Positions 1 to 7,849 are shown, counted from the stretch's first letter. The stretch: DNA of 10,244 bases from Verrucomicrobiota bacterium (GCA_023410155.1 JAEYQF010000014.1:1-10244); one strand, 5' to 3'. Notes: generated from the sequence alone by a model not told the origin. A program made the numbers and translations.

Positions 1-2
1 TG

Positions 3-497
3 CTGAAACAGGACGGACGCGCCCCAACGGAAGCCGAGGTGCGCGAGTATCGCGAGAAGCAGTCGCGGCGTTCGAGCGCGATCAATGCGCCCAAGCTCAC
101 CGATCAGCTCGATCTCGCGACGTTGAAAGAGGTCGGGTCAGACGAGGCGAAGAAACGTTTCACCTGCGCGCTGAAGCCGGACGGCGACGGCGATACGGTC
201 GCGAGATTCCTCGAGGTGCGCCTGACGCTGGATCGCGCGAGCGGCGTGTTCGAGGAAGTGGAGATCGTGTCGCGCGAACCATTCTCGCCGGCGACAGCGG
301 TGAAGATTGGAGAAATGAAGACGGTGATGACCTACAGCCTGCCGGATGCGGAGCGGCCAAGTCTGTTGCTCGCGGTGACGACTCGCCTCCGCGGTCGGGC
401 GTTCTTCGTGAAGTCGCTCGACGCGGACATGACGGTGTCGCGCAGCGAGTATGTTTTCGCGGGGAAGAAGCCGCGGGCGGCGGCCGTGGACAACTGA
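3..497 (+). CDS. Conserved-looking hypothetical protein, 5' end outside window
   Basis: The frame is open from the left edge (codon at 3-5) to TGA at 495-497, giving at least 164 residues, so the start probably lies outside the window. A GTG at 39 could be read as a start, but the preceding residues (LKQDGRAPTEAEV) look like coding sequence: 'DGRxPT' followed by a charged helix recalls conserved hypothetical proteins of this type of bacterium. The visible part has a charged helical start, then alternating polar and hydrophobic stretches suggesting beta strands (for example EVRLTLDRASGVFEEVEIVS and the segment around MTYSLPDAERPSLLL). It ends in a basic, alanine-rich tail. One cysteine is visible (in RFTCALKP). 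No catalytic motif or membrane helix is seen, and the export signal, if any, would be upstream. I do not recognise the family. A periplasmic or envelope beta-rich protein is possible but is only inference. The gene converges on glgB. Confidence 0.7.
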   Translation: MKQDGRAPTEAEVREYREKQSRRSSAINAPKLTDQLDLATLKEVGSDEAKKRFTCALKPDGDGDTVARFLEVRLTLDRASGVFEEVEIVSREPFSPATAVKIGEMKTVMTYSLPDAERPSLLLAVTTRLRGRAFFVKSLDADMTVSRSEYVFAGKKPRAAAVDN

Positions 498-522
498 GCG
501 GTCTGGCGCGGCTGCGCCTCAG
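494..522. terminator. Possible bidirectional hairpin between convergent genes
   Basis: The 21-base gap between two convergent stop codons contains a perfect 5-bp stem with a 4-base loop, GGCGC-ggct-GCGCC, at 505-518. An outer inverted pair, CTGAG at 494-498 and CTCAG at 518-522, overlaps the two stop codons; it shares base 518 with the inner stem, so both cannot form completely at once. There is no T-run on either side, so this is not a classical intrinsic terminator. Position between tail-to-tail genes is the main argument for a role in ending transcription. Confidence 0.3.
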
Positions 523-2729
523 CCTTCAGCGGTCCACTTGAAGATCAGCGTCGTGTTCGGCGGAAGCGTGAGCGGGAGAGATTGGGCGTAGCCGTCGCAC
601 TCGCTGTCTTCCGTGTGGCGCGCGCCGTCGTTGCCGAGGCCGCTGCCGCCGTAGAACTGGCTGTTGGTGTTGAGCACTTCGCGCCAGAGGCCGCGACGAG
701 GAACGCCGATGCGATAGCTGCGCGTGGCACCCGAGAAATGTCCAATGACGGCGAACAGCGTTTTCTCCTCGGGATCGATGCGGAGGTAGGCGACGACGCT
801 CGCATCGGCATCGCTGCACGCCAGCCAGCGGAAGCCCTGCGGGTTGAGATCATTTTTGCCGAGCACGGGCTCGGCGGCGTAGAGGCGATTGAGATCGCCG
901 ACGAGACGGCGCACGCCTTCGTGATCGGGATATTGGCAGAGATGCCAGTCCAGGCTCGTGTCGTAGTTCCACTCGCCGGACTGCGCGAACTCGCCGCCCA
1001 TGAAGAGCAGTTTCTTGCCGGGCCAGCCCCACATGTGGCCATAGAGCGAGCGCAGGTGCGCGGCTTTCTCCGGGATGTGCCACGCGCCCATTTTGAAAAG
1101 CATGGAGCCTTTGCCGTGGACGACTTCGTCGTGGGAGAAAACGGTCACGAAATTCTCGGCGTATTGGTAAAGCATGCCGAACGTGAGGTCGTTTTGGTGC
1201 CACTTGCGGTGGATGGGCTCCTTCTGGAAGTAGCGGAGCGTGTCGTGCATCCAGCCCATGTTCCACTTGTAGTCGAAGCCGAGTCCGCCCTCGCGCGTGG
1301 GCTTCGTGACTCCGGGGAACGACGTGCTCTCCTCAGCGATCATCAGCGTGCCGGGGTGATACTCGTGCACGAGATCGTTCACCCGTTTGAGGAAATCGAT
1401 GGCCTCGAGATTTTCGCGGCCGCCGAACTTGTTGGGGATCCACTGCCCTTCCTTGCGCGAGTAATCGAGGTAGAGCATCGATGCGACGGCATCCACGCGC
1501 AGGCCGTCGATGTGATAACGTTCGAGCCACGCGAGGGCATTGGCGACGAGGAAGCAGCGGACCTCGTTGCGGCCGTAGTTGAAGATCAACGTGCCCCAAT
1601 CCATGTGGGCGCCGAGTCGCGGATCCGCGTGTTCGTAGAGGTGCGAGCCGTCGAACTCCGCGAGCGCGAAACTATCGCGCGGAAAATGCGCCGGCACCCA
1701 GTCCAGGATGACGCCGATGTCCCGCTGGTGCAGGTAGTCGATCATCCACGCGAAATCCTCGGGCGTGCCGTAGCGATGCGTGGGAGCGTAGAAACCGGTG
1801 ACCTGGTAACCCCATGAGCCGGTGAACGGATGCTCCGCGAGCGGCATGAACTCGACGTGCGTGAACCCCATCTCCTTCACGTAATCGGCGAGCTGCGGAG
1901 CGAGCTCGCGGTATTGGAGCGGTCGGCCGCCGTCCTCGGGATTGCGGCGCCACGAGCCGACATGGACCTCGTAAATCGAGATCGGCTGATCGAGCTTGCC
2001 GGCGTTGGCACGCCGGCGCTCGAGCCAGGCGGCGTCGTTCCACTGGAAAGCCTTGGTGTTGTAGACGACGGAGGCGTTGTTCGGCGGACCTTCGAAATAG
2101 GTGCCGTAAGGATCAGTCTTCAGGCGGACATGACCTTGCTGGTCGCGGACGGCATACTTGTAGAGTTCGCCTTCCTCCATACCGGGAACGAAAAGCTCCC
2201 ACACGCCGGATGAACCCAGCGGCCGCATCTGATGGAAGCGACCGTCCCAGTGGTTGAAGTTGCCCACCAGCGAAACTTGCTTCGCGGCAGGCGCCCAGAC
2301 CGCGAAAGAAACGCCGTGCACGCCGTCGATTGTGCGCAGGTGCGCGCCGAGCTTGTCGTAGACGCGGTGCTCGTTGCCTTCGTTGAACAGATAGAGATCC
2401 TGCTCGCCCAGCGTGGGCAGGAAGCAATACGGGTCGAAAAACTGGCGCATCTCTCCCGTAGGCGTGGTGAGGCGAAGTTGATAGCGGAACACACCGGGGC
2501 GCTGCGCGATGAACACCTCGAACAGCCCTTCCGGCGCGATCAACTTCATCTCCCAGTTCTCGCCTGTGCCCGCGTCGACCACTGTGCACGCGATGGCGTT
2601 GCGCAGGAGAGCACGCACGACCACACCCTGTTGCCGCGAGCGCGTGATCGGATGCATGCCGAGCACCGAGTGCGGAGAGGTGTGGCGGCCTTGGAGGAGC
2701 GGGGTGAGGTCCAGCTTGGAGATGATCAC
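519..2729 (-). CDS. glgB: 1,4-alpha-glucan branching enzyme GlgB
   Basis: This cytoplasmic enzyme cuts an alpha-1,4 glucan chain and rejoins it by an alpha-1,6 bond, making the branches of glycogen. With the GTG start at 2729 the protein has 736 residues, close to the usual length of about 730. Domain order is an N-terminal beta domain (about 10-105, beginning with 'LLQGRHTSPHSVLGMH'), CBM48 (about 140-215, with 'LVGNFNHWDG'), a GH13 catalytic barrel (about 255-600) and a C-terminal beta domain. The GH13 triad is intact: nucleophile Asp413 in 'GLRVDAVASM', acid/base Glu466 in 'MIAEEST' and Asp534 in 'FSHDEVVHGKGSM'. All three are offset by 8 from E. coli Asp405, Glu458 and Asp526. A TTG at 2753 would add eight residues (MHLTTLHR). 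I prefer GTG because its N-terminus fits the family, but neither start has a clear ribosome binding site. The gene lies 132 bases downstream of ppc on the same strand and may share its transcript. No glgA, glgC or glgP is in view. Confidence 0.96.
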   Translation of the reverse strand: MIISKLDLTPLLQGRHTSPHSVLGMHPITRSRQQGVVVRALLRNAIACTVVDAGTGENWEMKLIAPEGLFEVFIAQRPGVFRYQLRLTTPTGEMRQFFDPYCFLPTLGEQDLYLFNEGNEHRVYDKLGAHLRTIDGVHGVSFAVWAPAAKQVSLVGNFNHWDGRFHQMRPLGSSGVWELFVPGMEEGELYKYAVRDQQGHVRLKTDPYGTYFEGPPNNASVVYNTKAFQWNDAAWLERRRANAGKLDQPISIYEVHVGSWRRNPEDGGRPLQYRELAPQLADYVKEMGFTHVEFMPLAEHPFTGSWGYQVTGFYAPTHRYGTPEDFAWMIDYLHQRDIGVILDWVPAHFPRDSFALAEFDGSHLYEHADPRLGAHMDWGTLIFNYGRNEVRCFLVANALAWLERYHIDGLRVDAVASMLYLDYSRKEGQWIPNKFGGRENLEAIDFLKRVNDLVHEYHPGTLMIAEESTSFPGVTKPTREGGLGFDYKWNMGWMHDTLRYFQKEPIHRKWHQNDLTFGMLYQYAENFVTVFSHDEVVHGKGSMLFKMGAWHIPEKAAHLRSLYGHMWGWPGKKLLFMGGEFAQSGEWNYDTSLDWHLCQYPDHEGVRRLVGDLNRLYAAEPVLGKNDLNPQGFRWLACSDADASVVAYLRIDPEEKTLFAVIGHFSGATRSYRIGVPRRGLWREVLNTNSQFYGGSGLGNDGARHTEDSECDGYAQSLPLTLPPNTTLIFKWTAEG

Positions 2730-2733
2730 GCGA

Positions 2734-2749
2734 TGTAAGGTTGTAAGAT
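2734..2749. repeat. Tandem octamer repeat just upstream of glgB start
   Basis: On the + strand two adjacent copies, TGTAAGGT and TGTAAGAT, differ at one base. On the glgB strand this reads ATCTTACA-ACCTTACA and ends five bases before the preferred GTG start at 2729. The stretch is visibly more AT-rich than its surroundings, which fits a 5' untranslated or operator-like position better than coding sequence. If the TTG at 2753 were the true start, it would encode residues 2-7. The function is unknown. Confidence 0.4.
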
Positions 2750-2861
2750 GCAAGACAGTGTCCCACCGCGTCGCATCCGTCTAGTCGGAATCCGGTTTGC
2801 GCCAGCGGCGGCGGCATCCCGATGTGACGAAACACACGGGAGCGCTCACAGACCAGTGGAC

Positions 2862-5612
2862 TCAGCCCGTGTTCTTCAACCCGCCGGAAATGCCGTTGAT
2901 CGTGAGCTCGACCACCGCGCGCGAGGCATCCACCTCCGCCGCCGTAAGCTTCGCACGTCCGCGGAGGCGCCGGAGCATCTCGACCTGGATCGCGTTGAGC
3001 GGATCGATGTAGGGATTGCGCAGCGCGATGGACTTTCGCAGCACCGGCTCGGCTGCCAGCAGCTGACGTCCTCCCGTGACGGCGAGGATCGCCCGCTCGG
3101 TGCGGACGAATTCGGCCTCGAGCAGTCCCCGCACGCGCCGGCGGATCTTCGCGTTCGTGACCAGCCCGGCATACGTCGCGGCGATGCTCATGTCGGCCTT
3201 GCGCATCGTAAGTTGCGCGTTGTCGATGAGGGTTTGGAAGAAGGTCCAGTGAGCGTGCATCTCCCGAAGAAGTTTCACCCCCGCGGGTCCGCCTTTCAGG
3301 GTTGCTTCGAGGGCGGTGCCGAGGCCGAACCAGCCGGGGAAATTAAACCGGCTCTGCATCCAGGAGAAAACCCAGGGGATCGCGCGCAGATCCTCGACGC
3401 TCTTCGTGGCGCGGCGAAAAGTCGGACGCGAACCGAGCTTGAGATTGCTGATCTCGTCGATCGGCGTCGCCTCACGCCAGAACTCAAGAAACTCCGGGTC
3501 GTCATGCACCAGTGATTTGTAGGCGGCGAAGCCCGCTGCACTCATCTCTTCCATCGCCGTGCGCCACTCCTCCGGCACATGCGCCGCGGATTGCGCTGCA
3601 TGTGTGCCCAGCAGGACGCCGTAAGCCATCTGCTCCAGAATGCGGTGCGCGAGGTCAGGATCGTGATAGCGCGTGGAAAGCACCTCGCCCTGCTCCGTCA
3701 CCCGGATCGATCCATCGCGCAAACCCACCGGCTGTGCGAGGATGGCTTTGGCCGCGGGACCACCACCGCGGGCGATGCTTCCTCCACGACCGTGGAAGAG
3801 CGTGAGCGCCACGCCGTGTTCGCGACACATCGCGGCGATCGCTTCCTGGGCCTTGTAGAGCGCCCACGTCGATGTGATGTAGCCGCAGTCCTTGTTGCTG
3901 TCCGAGTAGCCAATCATCACGTGCTGATGCTGCGGCAGTTCCCGGCCGGGCAGGCGGAAAAACTCCGTGAGAATCGCCGGCGCACGATTGAGATCGTCGA
4001 GCGTCTCGAACAGCGGCGCGATGGGCAGCGCCGCCCCGGCGAGACGCTGAAGATACTCCACCTCGAGCAGGTCCGACACGTCGTCAGTCATGCTGATGAT
4101 GTAGATGCCGATCGCCTCCGGCCCGAGGTGTCTCGCCGCGCGCGCCGCCACGAAAAGAGGTTCGAGCACGTGACAGGTTTCGGGTGACAGGGAATCGAGC
4201 GACGAGATCGAGCGAGCCTGCGCCTCCCCGAGGGCAGACAACAGGACCTGACGTTTCTCCGCCTCGTCGAGTTTCGCGTAGTCACGGCGGTTCAAGAGCT
4301 CGCCCACGGCACCTTCATGCTGAGATGAATGCTGCCGCAGATCTAGCCGCGCCGTGTGAACGCCGAAGATCTCTACCTGCTGCTGCATCGCGCGCAGCTC
4401 CCCGTCGGCGAGAAGCGCACCCCGCCCTGCCCTGAGGCTCGCCTCGATCCCGCCAAGCGTCCGCGCCACGGTCTCCGCCCCGAGCGTGCGCTCGGTCGGC
4501 TCCGCGGGAGCCAGCAAGCCATCGCGCACGTTTTCCTGCTCGGCGCGTTGTAAACGCTCGCGCAACGCTGCCAGCAGCAGGCGGTAGGGCTCGTGTGGAT
4601 ACCGCCGCGCGAGGTCTGCGAGGTGCCGGTCCATCTGCAGGTCGCCGGCGAACTGCGCGAGCAGGTCCGGAGCGATCGCGTCGCGGCGATCGCTCACGGT
4701 GAGTGAGCGCGAAAGCCGGTGCGCGGCCCCACGCAGTTTTTCCAATGCCAGGAACCGATGCCGGCCGAGCACCTCCGCCGTGACGGCCGCGGTCACGTTC
4801 GGATTGCCGTCGCGATCGCCGCCAATCCAGGATCCGAAAGTCAACCAGCGGCTAGGCGGTCGCACCTCGGGGAAATGTCGCGCCAATGCATCCTTGAAGT
4901 CAGCCTGAAGCCGCGGCCATGCATCGAAGAGCGTGGTTTCGAAATACCAGAGGCCGGTGCGCGCCTCGTCCGTGACCTCCGGTCGGTTGACGCGACTGCG
5001 GTCTGTCAGCCAGAGCGAAGCGATCTCCCGCATCAGCTCCGGGTCGCCCATGCCGCCCGCGGCCGGGTCACGCGCGCGCAGCAACTCGGCGAGTCGCTGG
5101 AGTTTGGTGAGAAGCGTGCGCCGTTTCGATTCGGTTGGTTGCGCCGTGAACACGAGTTCGATGTGCAGCCGATCGACCAGCGCTTGCATCGAGTCAGTGG
5201 ATACGCCGCGCCGCTTCAACTCCGCGATCGCCGCCTCGATGCTCTCCCGGCTGGGCTCTGTCGCTAACCCTCGTTCGCGGGCCGCCCGGCGTTTGCGCAG
5301 CAGAAGAATTCGAAAATTCTCCTCCGCGAGGTTCACCAGCTCGAAGTAAAGCGTGAACGCCATCGCCTGATCGAACGCTTCCGCGGGACTCATGCCGCGC
5401 ACTTCGCGCTCGAGGGAGCGCCGCGCCGCGGCATTGCCCGCGCGGCTAGCTTTGGCGAGTTTCCGCAGGCGCTCCACGCGCGCGAGCGTCTCGGGGCCGG
5501 CGAGCTGGGCGATGACGCGCCCGAGCAGTTTCCCGAGTTCGCGGACCTCGCGACGCAGGCGGTCGATCTCGCGCAGGGCGGACGGAGGACGGGGAGCGGA
5601 CGTGCGTGGCAT
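2862..5612 (-). CDS. ppc: Phosphoenolpyruvate carboxylase family protein with His-to-Gln change at the active site
   Basis: The family converts phosphoenolpyruvate and bicarbonate to oxaloacetate and phosphate, refilling the TCA cycle in the cytoplasm. From ATG at 5612 the protein has 916 residues (E. coli 883). Family landmarks are present along the whole length: 'FGSWIGGDRDGNPNVTA' (259-275), 'VMIGYSDSNKDCG' (565-577), 'FHGRGGSIARGGGP' (606-619) with His607, Arg609 and Arg615, 'RVTEQGEV' (637-644), 'LRAIPWVFSWMQSR' (742-755), and the typical C-terminal 'NTG', whose Asn914 matches the aspartate-inhibitor Asn881 of E. coli. The first signature, normally TAHPTE, reads 'VFTAQPTESKRR' here, with Gln158 (CAA at 5139-5141) at the position of catalytic His138. 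The N-terminus carries a basic helical extension. The frame stays open to 6152, but the region beyond 5612 opposes lptD and lacks family sequence. Assignment to the family is sure; normal carboxylase activity is not. The lptD gene diverges from it and glgB follows it. Confidence 0.93.
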   Translation of the reverse strand: MPRTSAPRPPSALREIDRLRREVRELGKLLGRVIAQLAGPETLARVERLRKLAKASRAGNAAARRSLEREVRGMSPAEAFDQAMAFTLYFELVNLAEENFRILLLRKRRAARERGLATEPSRESIEAAIAELKRRGVSTDSMQALVDRLHIELVFTAQPTESKRRTLLTKLQRLAELLRARDPAAGGMGDPELMREIASLWLTDRSRVNRPEVTDEARTGLWYFETTLFDAWPRLQADFKDALARHFPEVRPPSRWLTFGSWIGGDRDGNPNVTAAVTAEVLGRHRFLALEKLRGAAHRLSRSLTVSDRRDAIAPDLLAQFAGDLQMDRHLADLARRYPHEPYRLLLAALRERLQRAEQENVRDGLLAPAEPTERTLGAETVARTLGGIEASLRAGRGALLADGELRAMQQQVEIFGVHTARLDLRQHSSQHEGAVGELLNRRDYAKLDEAEKRQVLLSALGEAQARSISSLDSLSPETCHVLEPLFVAARAARHLGPEAIGIYIISMTDDVSDLLEVEYLQRLAGAALPIAPLFETLDDLNRAPAILTEFFRLPGRELPQHQHVMIGYSDSNKDCGYITSTWALYKAQEAIAAMCREHGVALTLFHGRGGSIARGGGPAAKAILAQPVGLRDGSIRVTEQGEVLSTRYHDPDLAHRILEQMAYGVLLGTHAAQSAAHVPEEWRTAMEEMSAAGFAAYKSLVHDDPEFLEFWREATPIDEISNLKLGSRPTFRRATKSVEDLRAIPWVFSWMQSRFNFPGWFGLGTALEATLKGGPAGVKLLREMHAHWTFFQTLIDNAQLTMRKADMSIAATYAGLVTNAKIRRRVRGLLEAEFVRTERAILAVTGGRQLLAAEPVLRKSIALRNPYIDPLNAIQVEMLRRLRGRAKLTAAEVDASRAVVELTINGISGGLKNTG

Positions 5613-5649
5613 AAGCGGCGGACGGTTGGCGTGGTTGCGCGTGGCATAA
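5604..5649. repeat. 11-bp direct repeat around the ppc start
   Basis: GCGTGGCATAA occurs at 5604-5614 and again at 5639-5649, a shift of 35 bases. On the - strand each copy reads TTATGCCACGC and so contains an ATG followed by CCA CGC. Only the copy at 5612 is in frame with ppc; the other ATG (5647) is out of frame. This may be a chance or a small local duplication. Confidence 0.4.
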
Positions 5650-5750
5650 AGCGAAAACGATGCCGGCCGCAAACTCCCGACGATTTCCCTCCAAGCTCTT
5701 CTCTCGCGAGGCTTGCTTGGCGGGCCGCCCGCGCCTTTGCTGCGCCGACT
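5613..5750. promoter_or_regulatory. Divergent ppc/lptD intergenic region
   Basis: This 138-base gap separates the preferred starts of the divergent genes ppc (-) and lptD (+), so it should hold the promoters for both directions. I see no convincing -35/-10 pair on either strand; CATAAA at 5645-5650 is the best -10-like hexamer on the + strand, and no good -35 is correctly spaced from it. If lptD starts at the upstream GTG (5631), the gap shrinks to 18 bases and the promoters would lie inside coding sequence. The promoter role is inferred from gene layout only. Confidence 0.35.
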
Positions 5751-7841
5751 GTGACTCGTCGCTCTCTCCTCGTCTTGTTGCTCCCTGCCCTCTTCCTCGC
5801 GGCCGCGCTCCGCGCCCAGGAGGTTCGTCCGTCCATCGAAAGCGACACGACGTCGTTCTTCGACTTCCAGACTCGCGAAGCCGTTTTCCCGGGCAATGCA
5901 CGCCTCGTTTACGGCGAGGTTCTGCTCACGGCCGACGAGATCCGCTACAACGCCGCGACCACGACCGCACTCGCCCGTGGCAACGTGATCCTGACGCGCG
6001 GCGCGCAGCGACTGGTCGCCGACTCCCTGAAATACGATCTGACCGCGGGCACCTATGAGGCCGGTCACATCCGGCTGGGCCAGCACCCAATCTACGTGGC
6101 GGGCACCACCGCCATGGGCGACCGCAACTCCATCACAATCGAGCAGGCGCAAGCCTCGATGCCCGAGCCCGGCCCGCTCGTGCCGAGCGTGCGCGCATCC
6201 AAGCTGACGGTCACGTCCGATCAGAAACTACGGGCCGAGGGCTCTGCAGCGGGGATTGGCACCATCCGCCCGTTCGCGTTCGGCTCGTTCCAGCACGATC
6301 TCTCCAAGCCCTTCGCGGCCGACGCCACGTTCACCGGCGGATATCGCGGCTCGCTGGGCGTCTTCGCTCTCGCGGGACTGCAGCTACCGGTCAGTGACGC
6401 ATTCAGCCTCGGCGGAGACATCGGCTACTACACGCGCCGCGGATTGCTTTTCGGTCCGGCCGGCACCTATGAGGCCCAGAACGGCGACCGCAGCATCGCC
6501 GGCAGTTTCCACTCCGGCTACATCCACGACCACGGTCCGCGAGGCGTGGATATCAATGGCAGCCCTGTGCCATCGGACCGTGGCTTCATTGCCTGGGAGC
6601 ACCGACAGAAGATCTCCGACGCCCTCTCGCTGAACGCCCAGATAAACTACTGGCGCGATTCAGAAGTGCTGCGCGACTTCCGCCCTCGTGAGTTCTTCCC
6701 GGTTCAGCAACCGGACAGTTTCGTCGAATCCGTCTACACGGGCGGAAACTACTTTGTGTCGGCCTTTGCCCGCCTCGCCCCCCACTCGTGGCAAAATGTG
6801 CAACAGCGGCTGCCGGAGATTCGCTTTGATCTGCTGCCGCTCTCGCTGGGCGCCGGCTTCTACGAACGCTTCAACGCCAGCATCGTCGCCCTGCGCGAGC
6901 AAACGCCCCTTGGCGGACCCGAACTGCGCAGTCACCGCTTCGACGCCTATTATGCCTTCACCCGCCCGGTGACGCATAAGGACTGGTTCAGTTTCACGCC
7001 GGTCGTGGGCGGGCGCCTCACCCACTATTTCGACACCGAAGGCGCCGCCCAGGATGGGACCTACACCCGCGCGCTCGGTGAGGTCGGTTTCGACAGCGCG
7101 GTGCGGTTCAGCGGGACCTTCGACTACAAGAATCCTCGCTGGAAGATCGACGGCCTCCGCCACCTGCTCACCCCGAAAGTCTCCTACCGCTACATCCCGA
7201 AAGGAGACAAAGGCGCGCCCTACATTCCGCCGATCGACCGGCTCGCGTTTTCCACCTATCTCCAGCCACTCGGACTCGGCGACCAGCGCAATATCGACGT
7301 CCTGCGCGACACCAACACGCTGCGCCTCCAGCTCGACAACACGCTGCAGACCCGCGACGAAACCTACGGCTCCCGCGATCTGGTGGTGCTCAATTTCGCG
7401 AACGACTTCCGCTTCAAACGTCGCCCCGGCGAGCGCGACGTCTCCGAAATCCACGCGGAACTCGGCGTCATGCCCGCGCGTTGGCTGCAACTCGGACTTT
7501 ACCAGCGCTACTCACCCCAGGCCGGTCGACTCGACGAACTCAACACCGGCATCACGCTGCGGGATGGCGATGTGTGGGCGGTGCGGTTCTCCAACAATTT
7601 CCTTCGCCACGAACTCGAGGACTACCTGGTGGACGGCAGTTATCGGTTCAACGAGATCTTCGAGGGCGTCACGCACCTGCGCTACAACGCGCGCCGCAGC
7701 CGGTTCGACGAACAATCGTTCGGTCTCCGGCAAAAGATCGGCACCACCTGGCGTATCGACTATTTGGTTACGCTCTACAACGGCCCCCGCCGCGAGAGCA
7801 AATTCGGCCTGAGCGTGCAGGTGCAGGCGCTCAGCTTCTGA
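5751..7841 (+). CDS. lptD: LPS-assembly outer membrane protein LptD
   Basis: LptD is the outer membrane barrel that places lipopolysaccharide into the outer leaflet, together with the lipoprotein LptE and the Lpt bridge. From GTG at 5751 the product has 696 residues. It begins with a clear signal peptide: Thr-Arg-Arg, a leucine/alanine-rich core (about 5-20), and likely cleavage after Ala22 before Gln-Glu. An LptA/OstA-like periplasmic domain follows (about 38-160; 'LLTADEIRYNAATTTALARGNVIL', split here as LLTADEIRYN and ALARGNVIL). Next comes a long series of amphipathic strands, including the family-typical 'LPEIRFDLLPLSLG' (354-367). The last residue is phenylalanine ('VQALSF'), the outer membrane barrel signal for BAM insertion. 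A GTG at 5631 in the same frame would add 40 residues before the signal sequence, which is less likely. No cysteine is present, unlike E. coli LptD with its two disulfides. The stop is only eight bases before rsmB, suggesting co-transcription. Confidence 0.9.
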   Translation: MTRRSLLVLLLPALFLAAALRAQEVRPSIESDTTSFFDFQTREAVFPGNARLVYGEVLLTADEIRYNAATTTALARGNVILTRGAQRLVADSLKYDLTAGTYEAGHIRLGQHPIYVAGTTAMGDRNSITIEQAQASMPEPGPLVPSVRASKLTVTSDQKLRAEGSAAGIGTIRPFAFGSFQHDLSKPFAADATFTGGYRGSLGVFALAGLQLPVSDAFSLGGDIGYYTRRGLLFGPAGTYEAQNGDRSIAGSFHSGYIHDHGPRGVDINGSPVPSDRGFIAWEHRQKISDALSLNAQINYWRDSEVLRDFRPREFFPVQQPDSFVESVYTGGNYFVSAFARLAPHSWQNVQQRLPEIRFDLLPLSLGAGFYERFNASIVALREQTPLGGPELRSHRFDAYYAFTRPVTHKDWFSFTPVVGGRLTHYFDTEGAAQDGTYTRALGEVGFDSAVRFSGTFDYKNPRWKIDGLRHLLTPKVSYRYIPKGDKGAPYIPPIDRLAFSTYLQPLGLGDQRNIDVLRDTNTLRLQLDNTLQTRDETYGSRDLVVLNFANDFRFKRRPGERDVSEIHAELGVMPARWLQLGLYQRYSPQAGRLDELNTGITLRDGDVWAVRFSNNFLRHELEDYLVDGSYRFNEIFEGVTHLRYNARRSRFDEQSFGLRQKIGTTWRIDYLVTLYNGPRRESKFGLSVQVQALSF

Positions 7842-7849
7842 ACGGCCGG

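Noticed and set aside
582..1817. 411-codon open frame on the + strand opposite glgB
   Set aside because: It is a shadow of glgB in GC-rich sequence: the translation is repetitive Ala/Val/Glu/Arg with no recognisable domain, while the opposite strand encodes a complete GH13 enzyme.
2754..2861. Search for a terminator or promoter between ppc and glgB
   Set aside because: Only very short stems (for example CGGA-a-TCCG near 2786-2794) and no T-run or clear promoter were seen, so no feature is called.
2748..3515. 255-codon open frame on the + strand opposite the ppc 3' end
   Set aside because: It is a composition-driven shadow of ppc, which ends in the conserved C-terminal NTG on the other strand.
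2862..5612. Idea that ppc is a decaying pseudogene because of the His-to-Gln change
   Set aside because: The frame is intact over 916 codons and all other major motifs, including the extreme C-terminus, are kept, which argues for selection on the protein.
5613..6152. 180-codon N-terminal extension of the ppc frame
   Set aside because: The first ATG fitting the family is at 5612. The upstream part lies antisense to the lptD signal peptide and LptA-like domain and has no PEPC-like sequence.
7481..7849. Upstream extension of the rsmB frame
   Set aside because: It lies inside the 3' part of lptD in another frame, and its Arg/Pro/Ala-rich translation is not RsmB-like. ATG 7850, just after the lptD stop, begins sequence fitting the family.
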